From the NCBI RefSeq assembly GCF_900112345.1, contig NZ_FOLB01000002.1:62001-126000 (forward strand): 64,000 bases of DNA, in the 5' to 3' direction. The translations under genes and the position numbers were made by a program. This stretch comes from Nocardioides terrae. Lineage in GTDB: Bacteria; Actinomycetota; Actinomycetes; Propionibacteriales; Nocardioidaceae. Below the pieces are notes generated by a model, which was given only the letters and a program-made list of their open reading frames with translations, was not told where the DNA came from and ran no database searches. Of this stretch, positions 17,263-25,039 are shown piece after piece; positions within the stretch are counted from its first letter, which is position 1; every line of letters begins with the position of its first letter.

Positions 17263-18510
17263 CTACTGGATCCCCTCGGCCATCGTGCGGCTGTCGTAGT
17301 CCCACTCGATGCCCTCGGGCTTCTCGTACCAGGCCGGGTCCATGCGGCACTCGACGCCGTTCTCCTTCAGGAGGCACTCGTACTCGTTGCGGACGTGGGG
17401 GTCCTCCTGCCAGTACGCGATCGCCGTGCCGCCCTCGTGGAGCTCGCGGGCCGTGTAGTCGGTGTGCTTGGAGCCGGGCGCGCCCGGGTCGCGGCCCGGG
17501 TTGTGGGGACCGAACCAGGCGCTGAGCCGGAACGGCTCCTTGGAGACCGAGAAGTGCTGGTGGTACCAGCGCTGGCCGCCGGGGGCAGCGGTGATGAAGC
17601 CGAACTGCTCGTAGTCGAGGCGCTGTACCTGGTCGCCGTTCCCGTCGGCCCACGGAGTCGGGCCGAGGTTCTCGGGCCAGGTGTGGGTGTAGCCCTTGCC
17701 CTTGAGGCAGATCAGGATCGCCGCGGAGGTGTGCGCGTGCGCCTTGGAGTAGCGGCCGTTCTCGTGCTGGGCGATCCAGAAGTAGAACTGGTTGTCGGTC
17801 ATCATCGGCTCGACGCGGCGGTAGCCCGGCGAGCGACGGTTGTCGAGCGGCAGGTCGCAGTTGACGACGTCGGGGATGAAGTTGGTGCGCCGCATGGCGA
17901 GGCCGCGGACCGGGTCGGGCTCGACCTCCTCGCGGTACTTGTAGAAGTCGTCGGCGCCGCTGAAGCGGTCGCGGAAGATGAAGTCGTTGTTGAAGACGGC
18001 CTCGACGTTGTTGAGCTGGTTGAGCACGTTGGGCGCGGTGTTGCCGGCCATGAGAACCGCGGGCTTGGAAGTCGCGTTGACGATCCGGAACCAGGCGTTC
18101 ATCGGGATCGAGAACATCGAGCCCCGCTGCCACTCGAAGACGTGCTTGTTGACGTCTCCCTCCTGCCAGACCTCACAGGTGCCGCGACCCTCGACGGCGA
18201 GGTAGATCTCCTCGAACAGGTGCTTCTCGGGATTGAGCGCGCCGCCCGCGGGGACCTCGACAACGAAGTGGCCCCACTTGGTCTCGGTGCCGTAGGTCTG
18301 GATGTAGCTGCCGCGGCCGCCCTTGCGCTCCCAGTCCTCCCGCGGAAGGTCGAGAACGGTGCGCACACCGAGCCCGCGCCAGACCGGGATGCCCTCGGAG
18401 TCCATGAACGAGTCGTAGGGGGTCGGCTGCTTCTTGAAGTCACCGAACCCGGCCCGAGCGTGCCCTGTCGGCTCCTGCCAGACCTTCTCGGTCGTCTCGT
18501 CGATGGACAT
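17263..18510 (-). CDS. Double-cupin protein, copy 2
   Basis: This 415-residue paralogue of 14451-15665 has a first cupin around EEIYLAVEGRG and a second with the metal motif KAHAHTSAAILI, then WYHQHFS. The closing WYHQHF/MFHQHF stretch is the most conserved feature shared by the two copies. I chose the ATG at 18510 with GGAGG eight bases upstream. The longer frame to 18552 would run into the operator O6. It is immediately followed by the copy 2 EutA-like gene, so the two proteins are probably made together. The reaction is unknown; a metal-dependent oxygenase or isomerase acting on the aromatic-derived acid is the simplest idea. Confidence 0.82.
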   Translation of the reverse strand: MSIDETTEKVWQEPTGHARAGFGDFKKQPTPYDSFMDSEGIPVWRGLGVRTVLDLPREDWERKGGRGSYIQTYGTETKWGHFVVEVPAGGALNPEKHLFEEIYLAVEGRGTCEVWQEGDVNKHVFEWQRGSMFSIPMNAWFRIVNATSKPAVLMAGNTAPNVLNQLNNVEAVFNNDFIFRDRFSGADDFYKYREEVEPDPVRGLAMRRTNFIPDVVNCDLPLDNRRSPGYRRVEPMMTDNQFYFWIAQHENGRYSKAHAHTSAAILICLKGKGYTHTWPENLGPTPWADGNGDQVQRLDYEQFGFITAAPGGQRWYHQHFSVSKEPFRLSAWFGPHNPGRDPGAPGSKHTDYTARELHEGGTAIAYWQEDPHVRNEYECLLKENGVECRMDPAWYEKPEGIEWDYDSRTMAEGIQ

Positions 18511-18550
18511 CAGTGAGGCCTCCAGTGGGTACGCGAGTGGGATATGGTCC

Positions 18551-18565
18551 AAAGGTTAGACCAAA
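18551..18565. promoter_or_regulatory. Operator-like site O6 (cupin copy 2 operon)
   Basis: AAAGGTTAGACCAAA, 41 bp before the cupin copy 2 ATG and preceded by a further half site ATGGTCC at 18544-18550. It occupies the only sizeable gap between the decarboxylase-like gene and the cupin gene. Confidence 0.6.
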
Positions 18566-18588
18566 GGATTGGGAGTGGCAACCATCAC

Positions 18589-19590
18589 TCAGATGACGAA
18601 GCTCTCCAGGGTTTCCGGGGCGAACAGGTCCTCGGGCCGCAACGGCGCCGGCGAGAGGCCCTGGGCGTGGTGGTAGCCGAGGAACGTGTCGAGCACCTTC
18701 CGGTTGGGCTCCAGGCCGTAGGACCAGAAGTCCTCGCCGAGCATGGCGCGGTCCGCCTCGGCATGCTGGATGAGCCAGGGTGACATGAAGCGCAGAGCCG
18801 AGGCGTCGAGGAACGACTCGTAGGCCAGCTGCTTGGCCTCGGTGAAGGCCTTGTGGAGCGACTGCGCGATCCAGCGGTCGGCCTCGTAGACCTCGCGACG
18901 GATGGCGACCACGTGCATGATCGGGAAGATCCCGGTGCGGTCGAAGTAGTCCTTCTCGGCTGCCACGGGGTCGACGAACAGGCGCTGCACGCGGCCGTCG
19001 CCGGCATAGAAAGAGCTGGGGATCCGCGGACCGTAGAAGGCGTCGATGTCGCCGGTGTGCAGCATGTCTGCGAGGGTCCGGCCGTCGGGGATCGCGGTGA
19101 TGTCGAAGGGCGTGTCGATCGTCCCCTTCTCGATCCGGCCGGGCGTCTCCTGGCCACCGGTCAGATAGCTGATCGAGTCGACCGGGACGTCGTACGCGTC
19201 CTCGAGGATCCCGCGGATCCAGACGTTGGCGGTCAGTTGGAACTCTGCGTTGCCGACCCGCTTGCCCACCAGGTCGGTCGGCTTCTCGATGCCGCTGGCG
19301 GTGTTGATGAAGATGCCCCCGTGCCGGAACATCCGCGAGGTGAAGACCGGGATCGCGACGAACGGTGCGGGCCGTCCCTCGGCGGCGGCCCGGCTGAGCG
19401 AGGCGGAGTACGACGACAGCGACATCTCCGCGACGTCGAACTCGCGGTGGCGGACCATCCGGAAGAAGGTCTCCTCGACCGGCAGCCGCAGATAGGTCAG
19501 GTCGATGCCGTCGGGACGGACCGTGCCCTCCCAGAGCGCGCGGGTGCGGTCGTAGTCTCCGCAGGCCAGCGTGAGCGCTCGACGATGCAT
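18589..19590 (-). CDS. 4,5-dihydroxyphthalate decarboxylase-like protein, copy 1
   Basis: This 333-residue protein of the Pht5/4,5-dihydroxyphthalate decarboxylase family has the periplasmic-binding-protein fold but no signal peptide, so it is cytoplasmic. It opens with LTLACGDYDRTRALWEGTV and contains DVAEMSLSSYSASLSR, the family block after the first strand. Pht5 removes CO2 from 4,5-dihydroxyphthalate to give protocatechuate; related members act on other hydroxylated aromatic acids. The ATG at 19590 has GGAGGA upstream. It follows the LigJ-like gene by 23 bp in the LigC/K/J-type operon. Substrate identity is inferred only from context. A paralogue is at 22598-23530. Confidence 0.8.
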   Translation of the reverse strand: MHRRALTLACGDYDRTRALWEGTVRPDGIDLTYLRLPVEETFFRMVRHREFDVAEMSLSSYSASLSRAAAEGRPAPFVAIPVFTSRMFRHGGIFINTASGIEKPTDLVGKRVGNAEFQLTANVWIRGILEDAYDVPVDSISYLTGGQETPGRIEKGTIDTPFDITAIPDGRTLADMLHTGDIDAFYGPRIPSSFYAGDGRVQRLFVDPVAAEKDYFDRTGIFPIMHVVAIRREVYEADRWIAQSLHKAFTEAKQLAYESFLDASALRFMSPWLIQHAEADRAMLGEDFWSYGLEPNRKVLDTFLGYHHAQGLSPAPLRPEDLFAPETLESFVI

Positions 19591-19613
19591 CGTTCCTCCG
19601 GTGCCAGATGGGT

Positions 19614-20633
19614 TCAGCGGCCGAGGCGTGCGGCCAGCCTGGGGTACACCTTCAGCGCGTTCTCGGTCATGACCTTGGCGCGCTCCTCGTCGGTGAGCTT
19701 GGCGGTCTCGAGGTAGCGGAGCGTGTTGTCCCACTCGATACCGGTGGCGGGGTCTGCGCCGCGGACGGCTCCGAGCATCTCGGAGGCGAACAGGACGTTC
19801 TCCTTCGGGACGACGTCGAGCAGCAGGTCGATGCCGGGCTGGTGGTAGACGGCGGTGTCGAAGAAGACGTTGCGCCACAGGTCGGCCGGGTCCTGCCAGT
19901 CGTTGCGCATCGCCAGGCCACGGAAGCGGCCCCAGTGGTAGGGCACCGCGCCGCCACCGTGCGGGATCAGCAGGCGGAGATCGGGGAAGCGCTCGAAGAG
20001 GTCGGACTGCAGCAGCTGCACGAAGACCGACACGTCGGCGTTGAGGTAGTGCGCGCCCAGGGTGTGGAAGTTGGGGTTGCACGCGGTCGAGACGTGGATC
20101 ATCGCGGGCGCGTCGAGCTCGGACAGCGCCTCGTAGACCGGGAACCAGGACGGGTCGGTGACGGGGAGACCGGCCCAGGTGCCCGATGGGTCGGGGTTCA
20201 GGTTGACGCCGACGAAGCCCAGCTCGCCGACCGTCCGCCGGATCTCCGCCACGACGCCGTCGATGTTGCCCTCGGGGGTCTGGGGCAGCTGCGCGACGGG
20301 CGCGAACGTCGTCGGGTAGAGCGCGGAGATCCGGTGGACCAGGTCGTTGGACTCCCGCGCCCAGGCGGTGGCCACGGCGGCGTCGGGCACGTGGTGCTCC
20401 ATGCCGGAGGCCTTGGGCGAGAAGATCATCACGTCGCCGCCGCGCTCCTTGAGGATGCGGAGCTGGTTGTCCTCCACGCTCGCGCGGAGCTCGTCGTCGC
20501 CGATCGGCGTCATTGCGACCGTCGAGGCGTCCGACCCGGAGGCGAGCGCCGCCAGCTGGGCGGTGCGGAAGGCCTGCAGCTGGGCGGGGGCGGTCGTGTA
20601 GTGACCGTGGATGTCGATGATCGGTGCGGTCAC
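19614..20633 (-). CDS. ligJ: LigJ-type 4-oxalomesaconate hydratase (amidohydrolase superfamily)
   Basis: This 339-residue TIM-barrel amidohydrolase has the metal motif IDIHGHYTT (residues 6-14), HVSTACNPNFH on a mid strand, LLIPHGGGAVPYHWGR, and FASEMLGAVRG near the C-terminus. The Glu in that last motif fits the LigJ subgroup, which as I recall uses Glu as a metal ligand instead of the usual Asp. LigJ hydrates 4-oxalomesaconate to 4-carboxy-4-hydroxy-2-oxoadipate in the protocatechuate 4,5-cleavage pathway. The GTG at 20633 overlaps the aldolase stop as GTGA. The adjacent LigK-like aldolase supports the call; ACMSD-type decarboxylation is the main alternative. Confidence 0.85.
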   Translation of the reverse strand: MTAPIIDIHGHYTTAPAQLQAFRTAQLAALASGSDASTVAMTPIGDDELRASVEDNQLRILKERGGDVMIFSPKASGMEHHVPDAAVATAWARESNDLVHRISALYPTTFAPVAQLPQTPEGNIDGVVAEIRRTVGELGFVGVNLNPDPSGTWAGLPVTDPSWFPVYEALSELDAPAMIHVSTACNPNFHTLGAHYLNADVSVFVQLLQSDLFERFPDLRLLIPHGGGAVPYHWGRFRGLAMRNDWQDPADLWRNVFFDTAVYHQPGIDLLLDVVPKENVLFASEMLGAVRGADPATGIEWDNTLRYLETAKLTDEERAKVMTENALKVYPRLAARLGR

Positions 20634-21325
20634 TGCCGGCTCCACTCCTCGTAGGACACGTGCTGGACGCCGGCCTTCTCGAGCAGAGGGCGCATGTTGT
20701 TGACGTCGAGGGCGATCTCGCCGGCCAGGTAGCGGTCGCGCGCCCTCGCCTCCTTCTCCTCGCGGGCCCGGGCCGCTTCGACGACCTCCGCGGCCTCGAG
20801 GCGGGGCACGACGACGACACCGTCGTCGTCGGCGAGGATCACGTCGCCGGCGTGGACGATGCGTCCGGCGATGGTGATCGGGACATTGACGTCGCCGAGG
20901 TTGCCCTTGCCGCAGCCCTCGGCGGACACCGCCTTGGACCAGACCGGGAAGCCCATCTCGTTGAGGTCGGCCACATCGCGCACGCCGGCCTCGATGACGA
21001 GGCCGCGGACGCCGCGCACCCTCAGGGTGGTGGCGAGCAGGTCGCCGAAGTAGCCCATGTCGCACGGCGCCGTCGGCACGGCGACGAGGAGATCGCCCTC
21101 CTGGCACTGCTCGACCGCGACGGCGATCGTGGTGTTGTCACCCGGTGCGACGGTCACGGTGACCGCATTGCCGGCGACGCGCACTCCGCTCTGCCGCGGC
21201 CGGATGTGCGAGCCGAGCAGGCCACGGCGGCCCTGCGCCTCGTGGACGGTGGCGACGCCGTACGCCGACAGCGCGTCGACCGCTTCCCTGTCGGCGCGCG
21301 GCGGGTTCGTGACGACGACCGGCAT
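20630..21325 (-). CDS. ligK: LigK-type 4-carboxy-4-hydroxy-2-oxoadipate aldolase / oxaloacetate decarboxylase
   Basis: This 231-residue RraA-fold aldolase has the typical length of LigK/HMG aldolases. The signature block GDLLATTLRVRG, with VIEAGVRDV about 20 residues later, supplies the conserved Asp and Arg-Asp of the metal and pyruvate site. It should cleave 4-carboxy-4-hydroxy-2-oxoadipate to pyruvate and oxaloacetate, the last step of the protocatechuate 4,5-cleavage pathway. It overlaps the dehydrogenase stop by one base upstream and the LigJ-like start by four bases downstream, so the three genes are tightly coupled. Confidence 0.88.
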   Translation of the reverse strand: MPVVVTNPPRADREAVDALSAYGVATVHEAQGRRGLLGSHIRPRQSGVRVAGNAVTVTVAPGDNTTIAVAVEQCQEGDLLVAVPTAPCDMGYFGDLLATTLRVRGVRGLVIEAGVRDVADLNEMGFPVWSKAVSAEGCGKGNLGDVNVPITIAGRIVHAGDVILADDDGVVVVPRLEAAEVVEAARAREEKEARARDRYLAGEIALDVNNMRPLLEKAGVQHVSYEEWSRQ

Positions 21326-22473
21326 CAGCGGACCGCCCCGCCGGGCTCGCCGATCATCGAGGGCATCATCGACACGTGGATGGCATCCTCGTCGGTCTCG
21401 CCGGCGAGGACGCGGATGGCGTGGTCGACCTGGTCGATGCCATAGCGGTGGGTGGCGAGCTTCTCGAGCGGATAGCGGCCCGAGGCGAGCTGGGCGACCG
21501 CGAGCTCGCAGGCGTTGAACGAGTGGCCGCGCGCGGACTTGATGGTGATCGCCTTCTCGGTGACCTTCTTGACCGGGAAGTCCGGGAAGGCGGCCAGCTC
21601 GCCCTGGATGAGCAGCGTGCCCTCGCGGCGCTTGAGGACGTCGACGCCGAGGAGAACCGGGGCAGTGCCGGCGCGCGAGGTGCAGTCGAGCACGAAGTCG
21701 ACGCCGCGACCGTCGGTCAGGTCCATGACCTTCTCTCGCGGGTCCTCGGTGAGCACGTCGATGACGTCGTCCGCGCCGAGCTCCATGGCAAGGTCGAAGC
21801 GCGCCTTGTCCCGCGTCGTGCCGGACATGATGATGTTCGAGGCACCGGCCTGCTTGGCGGCGACGAGCTGGGACAGGCCCTGCTGGCCGGGGCCCTGGAT
21901 GAGGACGGTGTCGTTGTAGCCGATGCCGGCGGTGAGCAGCGCCCACTCGATGCCGTTGGACAGCGGCATGACCAGGCCGGCCTGCTCGGCGGTGACGCTG
22001 TCGGGGATCTTGTGCATGACGGCGTTCCACGGCAGGTAGATGTATTCCGAGAAGCCGCCCCAGAGGGTGCCCTCGAAGGCGGCCGAGGTGTAGCCGAAGC
22101 GTCGGGCGTCGGCGTTGGTACGCCAGTCGGTGGCCTCGCAGTGGCGGTACTCGCCGATGCGGCACCACTCGCAGTTGAAGCAGCCGACATAGTGCTCGAG
22201 GAAGATGCGGTCGCCGATCTCGACGTTGTGGCGCTGGAGGAACTTGTCCCCGGCCTCGGCGATCACGCCGACGTTCTCGTGCCCCATGATGACCGGCCCC
22301 TGGGTGGCGGGGTTGCTCGGCGGGTTGCTGTAGAGCTTGACATCGGTGCCGCAGATGCCGGCGACCTCCACCTTGAGCAGCGCTGAGTCGGCGTCGATGC
22401 GAGGCTTGTCGAACTCGCGCATCTCCGTCGTGCCGGGCGCGGTACGGACCGCTGCGAGCACCTTGTCGGTCAT
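21325..22473 (-). CDS. Zinc-dependent alcohol dehydrogenase (MDR superfamily)
   Basis: This 382-residue medium-chain dehydrogenase has the catalytic zinc ligands in GICGTD and MGHEN, and a structural zinc knuckle CFNCEWCRIGEYRHC. The nucleotide-binding stretch LIQGPGQQGLSQLVAAKQAGA carries GPGQQG in place of the usual GAGPVG. I chose the ATG at 22473, which has GGAGAG upstream and follows the operator at 22505-22519. It is the first gene of the operon with the LigK-like and LigJ-like genes. It may oxidise an alcohol or a hydroxy intermediate; it is not related to LigC, so the semialdehyde step is not explained by homology. Confidence 0.88.
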   Translation of the reverse strand: MTDKVLAAVRTAPGTTEMREFDKPRIDADSALLKVEVAGICGTDVKLYSNPPSNPATQGPVIMGHENVGVIAEAGDKFLQRHNVEIGDRIFLEHYVGCFNCEWCRIGEYRHCEATDWRTNADARRFGYTSAAFEGTLWGGFSEYIYLPWNAVMHKIPDSVTAEQAGLVMPLSNGIEWALLTAGIGYNDTVLIQGPGQQGLSQLVAAKQAGASNIIMSGTTRDKARFDLAMELGADDVIDVLTEDPREKVMDLTDGRGVDFVLDCTSRAGTAPVLLGVDVLKRREGTLLIQGELAAFPDFPVKKVTEKAITIKSARGHSFNACELAVAQLASGRYPLEKLATHRYGIDQVDHAIRVLAGETDEDAIHVSMMPSMIGEPGGAVR

Positions 22474-22504
22474 CAACTCTCCATCGATCGGACATGATTG
22501 GCAG

Positions 22505-22519
22505 AATGGTCTGACCAAC
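22505..22519. promoter_or_regulatory. Operator-like palindrome O7 (divergent adh / decarboxylase-like promoters)
   Basis: AATGGTCTGACCAAC, containing the perfect palindrome TGGTCTGACCA. It lies in the 124-bp divergent gap, 32 bp from the dehydrogenase ATG and about 80 bp from the plus-strand gene, so it could control both. Confidence 0.72.
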
Positions 22520-22597
22520 ATATCATCGGCGCGTGAGGTGGGTCACGACCCTGTGTCGCACCGCACCCTCCGTCCCGTCCCTCGCTTAAGGAGCGTC

Positions 22598-23530
22598 ATG
22601 CGAGACCTGCTCACCTTGACCCGTGCCCAGGGCGCGAACCGCGCGCTGATCAACAGGGAGGTGGCGCCTGCGGGCTATCGGCTCTCGTTCGCCGACGAGC
22701 CGGTCCTCGTCAAGGGCTTCCGGAAGATGGTCCGGGGACTGGAGTACGACGTCGCGGAGATGGCCCTCACGACCTACCTCACCGCCAAGGAGCACGGCGC
22801 GAGGTTCACCGCGCTCCCCGTCTTCCTCGTGCGCGACTTCCACCACGGCGCCGTCCAGGTGCTCCGCGACGGACCGGTGTCCACCGCCAAGGACCTGGCC
22901 GGCGGCCGGGTCGGCGTCAACCGGGGCTACACCGTCACGACCGGCGTCTGGGGCCGGGCTGCCCTTGCGGATGCCGGGCTCGACCTGGACTCGGTCACCT
23001 GGGTGCTCTCCGGGGACGAGCACGTGGCGACCTACGTCCGTCCCGCCAACGTCGTCTCGGCTCCGGAGGGCACCAGCCTGGAGGACCTCCTCCTCGCCGG
23101 CGACCTCGAGGCCGTGATCGGCGCCTCGATAGACCACCCCGACGTCACTACCCTCTTCGCCGACCCGGAGGAGACCGCGATGGGGGTGCTGCGCGAGCGC
23201 GGCGTGTTCCCCGTCAACCACCTCGTCGTGGTCCGAGACGACCTCCTGGCCGAGCAGCCGGCGCTGTCGGTCGCGCTCTTCGAGGCGTTCGCCGAGGCGA
23301 AGCGACGCTACGTCGGCCGCCTGCGCAACGGGCTGGAGGAGACCAAGCAGGACAGCCTCCTGCGCCGGGTGATGACGACCACCGGACGCGACCCGCTGCC
23401 CTACGGTCTGGAGCCCAACCGGGCCACCCTCGAGGAGCTGATGCAGCACGCCCGCGACCAGCACATCCTCGTCCGGCCGGTCGCGCTCGAGGACATCTTC
23501 GTGGCCAACACCCTCGCGCTGCACGACTGA
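22598..23530 (+). CDS. 4,5-dihydroxyphthalate decarboxylase-like protein, copy 2
   Basis: This 310-residue paralogue of the protein at 18589-19590 shares the family block YDVAEMALTTYLTAKE and the C-terminal layout LPYGLEPNRATLEELM. It has no signal peptide. The ATG at 22598 has TTAAGGAG upstream. It is the only plus-strand gene of the central island and faces the dehydrogenase operon across operator O7. Its stop is 9 bp from the convergent phosphoglycerate-mutase-like gene. Two diverged copies suggest two decarboxylations or two substrates. Because this fold is shared with periplasmic-binding proteins, a sensing or binding role cannot be excluded. Confidence 0.78.
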   Translation: MRDLLTLTRAQGANRALINREVAPAGYRLSFADEPVLVKGFRKMVRGLEYDVAEMALTTYLTAKEHGARFTALPVFLVRDFHHGAVQVLRDGPVSTAKDLAGGRVGVNRGYTVTTGVWGRAALADAGLDLDSVTWVLSGDEHVATYVRPANVVSAPEGTSLEDLLLAGDLEAVIGASIDHPDVTTLFADPEETAMGVLRERGVFPVNHLVVVRDDLLAEQPALSVALFEAFAEAKRRYVGRLRNGLEETKQDSLLRRVMTTTGRDPLPYGLEPNRATLEELMQHARDQHILVRPVALEDIFVANTLALHD

Positions 23531-23539
23531 CCACGCAGC

Positions 23540-24151
23540 TCACCCGGTGCGGCGCAGCAGGCCGTCGGCTTCTTCCAGCAGCATGGGCGCCCCGGTCGCG
23601 ATGTCGAGCGCGGTCGCCTGGGCGTCCGTGAGTCGGCAGACGATCTGGATGAGCATGCGCAGCGCGTTGCCGTGCGACACCACCAGCACGGTCCGGCCGG
23701 TGTCCAGGGCAGGCAGCAGCACGTCGTCGACGTACGGCTGCAGTCGGCGCCGTACGTCGGCGAGGCTCTCCGCGCGGCCGTGCGCGTCCCGCGGCGGCTG
23801 CTCCGCGATGCCGCGCCGCCAGCGCGCGACGTCCTCCGCGCCGTAGCGCGCGACGGCCTCGTCGCGACGCATCCCCTGGAGGGCTCCGTAGTGCCGCTCG
23901 TTGAGCCGCGAGGTGCGCATCAGCGGCACGTCGCTGCGCCCGCAGGCGTCGAGCATGAGGTGGGCCGAGCTCACCGCCCGTCGCAGCGCCGAGGTGTGCG
24001 CCACGTCGGGCAGCACGCCCTGGGCGAGCAGGAACCCACCGGCCTTACGCGCCTCGTCGCACCCCTTCTGGGTGAGCGCGATGTCGGCCCAGCCGGCGAA
24101 CCTGTCGCCGGCGTTCCAGACGCTCTCACCGTGGCGGACGAGGACCAGCAC
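23540..24151 (-). CDS. Histidine phosphatase / 2,3-bisphosphoglycerate-dependent phosphoglycerate mutase-like
   Basis: This 203-residue protein begins LVLVRHGESVWNAGDRFAG, the RHG phospho-histidine motif of the phosphoglycerate mutase branch, and has a second catalytic His in VVSHGNALRML. It also contains SRLNERHYGALQGM, typical of dPGM. I chose the GTG at 24151 because the catalytic RHG motif begins five residues in and the longer frame is antisense to the upstream hydrolase. Canonical GpmA is about 250 residues, so this shorter form may be a broad phosphatase. It follows the alpha/beta hydrolase by 11 bp and ends the Rieske operon. A catabolic role is not obvious. Confidence 0.83.
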   Translation of the reverse strand: MLVLVRHGESVWNAGDRFAGWADIALTQKGCDEARKAGGFLLAQGVLPDVAHTSALRRAVSSAHLMLDACGRSDVPLMRTSRLNERHYGALQGMRRDEAVARYGAEDVARWRRGIAEQPPRDAHGRAESLADVRRRLQPYVDDVLLPALDTGRTVLVVSHGNALRMLIQIVCRLTDAQATALDIATGAPMLLEEADGLLRRTG

Positions 24152-24162
24152 CGGCGGGCCGA

Positions 24163-25011
24163 CTAGTGCCGGTCGAGGAAGTCCAGGACCCGCTGCTGCG
24201 AGGCCTCGGGCGTCTGGTCGGCCACCGGGACGTCCCAGTAGTCGGTGTGGGGCAGGCACTCCTGCAGGTAGCGAGCGGCCGACCGCGTGTGCGAGGCGTC
24301 CTCGCCGGGCACGATGAGTGCGGGTACGTCGAGCACCGCCAGGTCCTCGGGCTCCACGCCCGGCACCGTGTCCCGGTCGAAGAGCACCCGCGACGTGCCG
24401 CTGACGATCGTCACGTAGCGGCCGAGGTCGGCCTCGGCGTAGGCCTTGGCGAACGCGTCGTCGCTGCGGAGCGCGCCCGCCCACGGCCCGACCCGGGGAT
24501 CCTTGCTGAACCCGGCACCGGACTCGCGGGCCAGCTCGACGACGGCCGCGAGACCGTGCTCGGTCACGAAGCCGATGTGCTGGTGGAAGCGCCGGTGCTG
24601 GGCGGCGCGGTAGGTGTAGCCGCCGGCCGGTGAGAACAGCACCATGCTGCTCACCCGGCCGGGCTGCGCGACGGCCAGCGCGGCAGCGGTCGAGCAGCCG
24701 ACGCAGCCGCCCATGGCGTGGGCCCGGTCGACGCCGAGGTGGTCGAGCAGGCCGATCGCCTGCGCGACGTACTTCTCCCAGGAGAGACGCTCGAGGCGGC
24801 CGCCCGACCGTCCCGACTCGCGGCGGTCGAAGACGATGCACGTGTAGCGCTGGGAGAGGGCCCCGACGAAGCCGAGGTCCTTGTAGCGCCCGAACGAGGT
24901 CCAGTTCTCCAGGCTCGAGTCGAAGCCGCCGGGGCTGAACATGAGCACGGCCGGCCCCTCGCCGAGGGTCTCGTAACGGGTGGGAAGTCCGTCGAGGTCG
25001 ACGATCGGCAC
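24163..25011 (-). CDS. Alpha/beta hydrolase with a cysteine in the nucleophile position
   Basis: This 282-residue alpha/beta hydrolase has the nucleophile elbow MGGCVGCS. Cys103 stands where serine is usual (pattern G-x-C-x-G), as in dienelactone hydrolases. The oxyanion strand is FSPGGFDSS, the acid lies after VPGEDASHTRS, and a His region is near the C-terminus. It sits between the PanB-like and phosphatase genes in the Rieske operon. Cys-type members hydrolyse lactones and other activated esters, which would suit a ring-cleavage or lactone intermediate. The substrate is not known. Confidence 0.82.
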   Translation of the reverse strand: MPIVDLDGLPTRYETLGEGPAVLMFSPGGFDSSLENWTSFGRYKDLGFVGALSQRYTCIVFDRRESGRSGGRLERLSWEKYVAQAIGLLDHLGVDRAHAMGGCVGCSTAAALAVAQPGRVSSMVLFSPAGGYTYRAAQHRRFHQHIGFVTEHGLAAVVELARESGAGFSKDPRVGPWAGALRSDDAFAKAYAEADLGRYVTIVSGTSRVLFDRDTVPGVEPEDLAVLDVPALIVPGEDASHTRSAARYLQECLPHTDYWDVPVADQTPEASQQRVLDFLDRH

Positions 25012-25039
25012 GGCTGCTCCTTGCTGCTGGGGTGATGCC

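Noticed and set aside
13143-18516. Very long plus-strand ORFs opposite the EutA-like and cupin genes
   Set aside because: They are shadows of real minus-strand genes: low-complexity composition and no recognisable domain.
18511-18552. Upstream ATG for cupin copy 2
   Set aside because: It would overlap the operator at 18551-18565; the ATG at 18510 has a good ribosome binding site.
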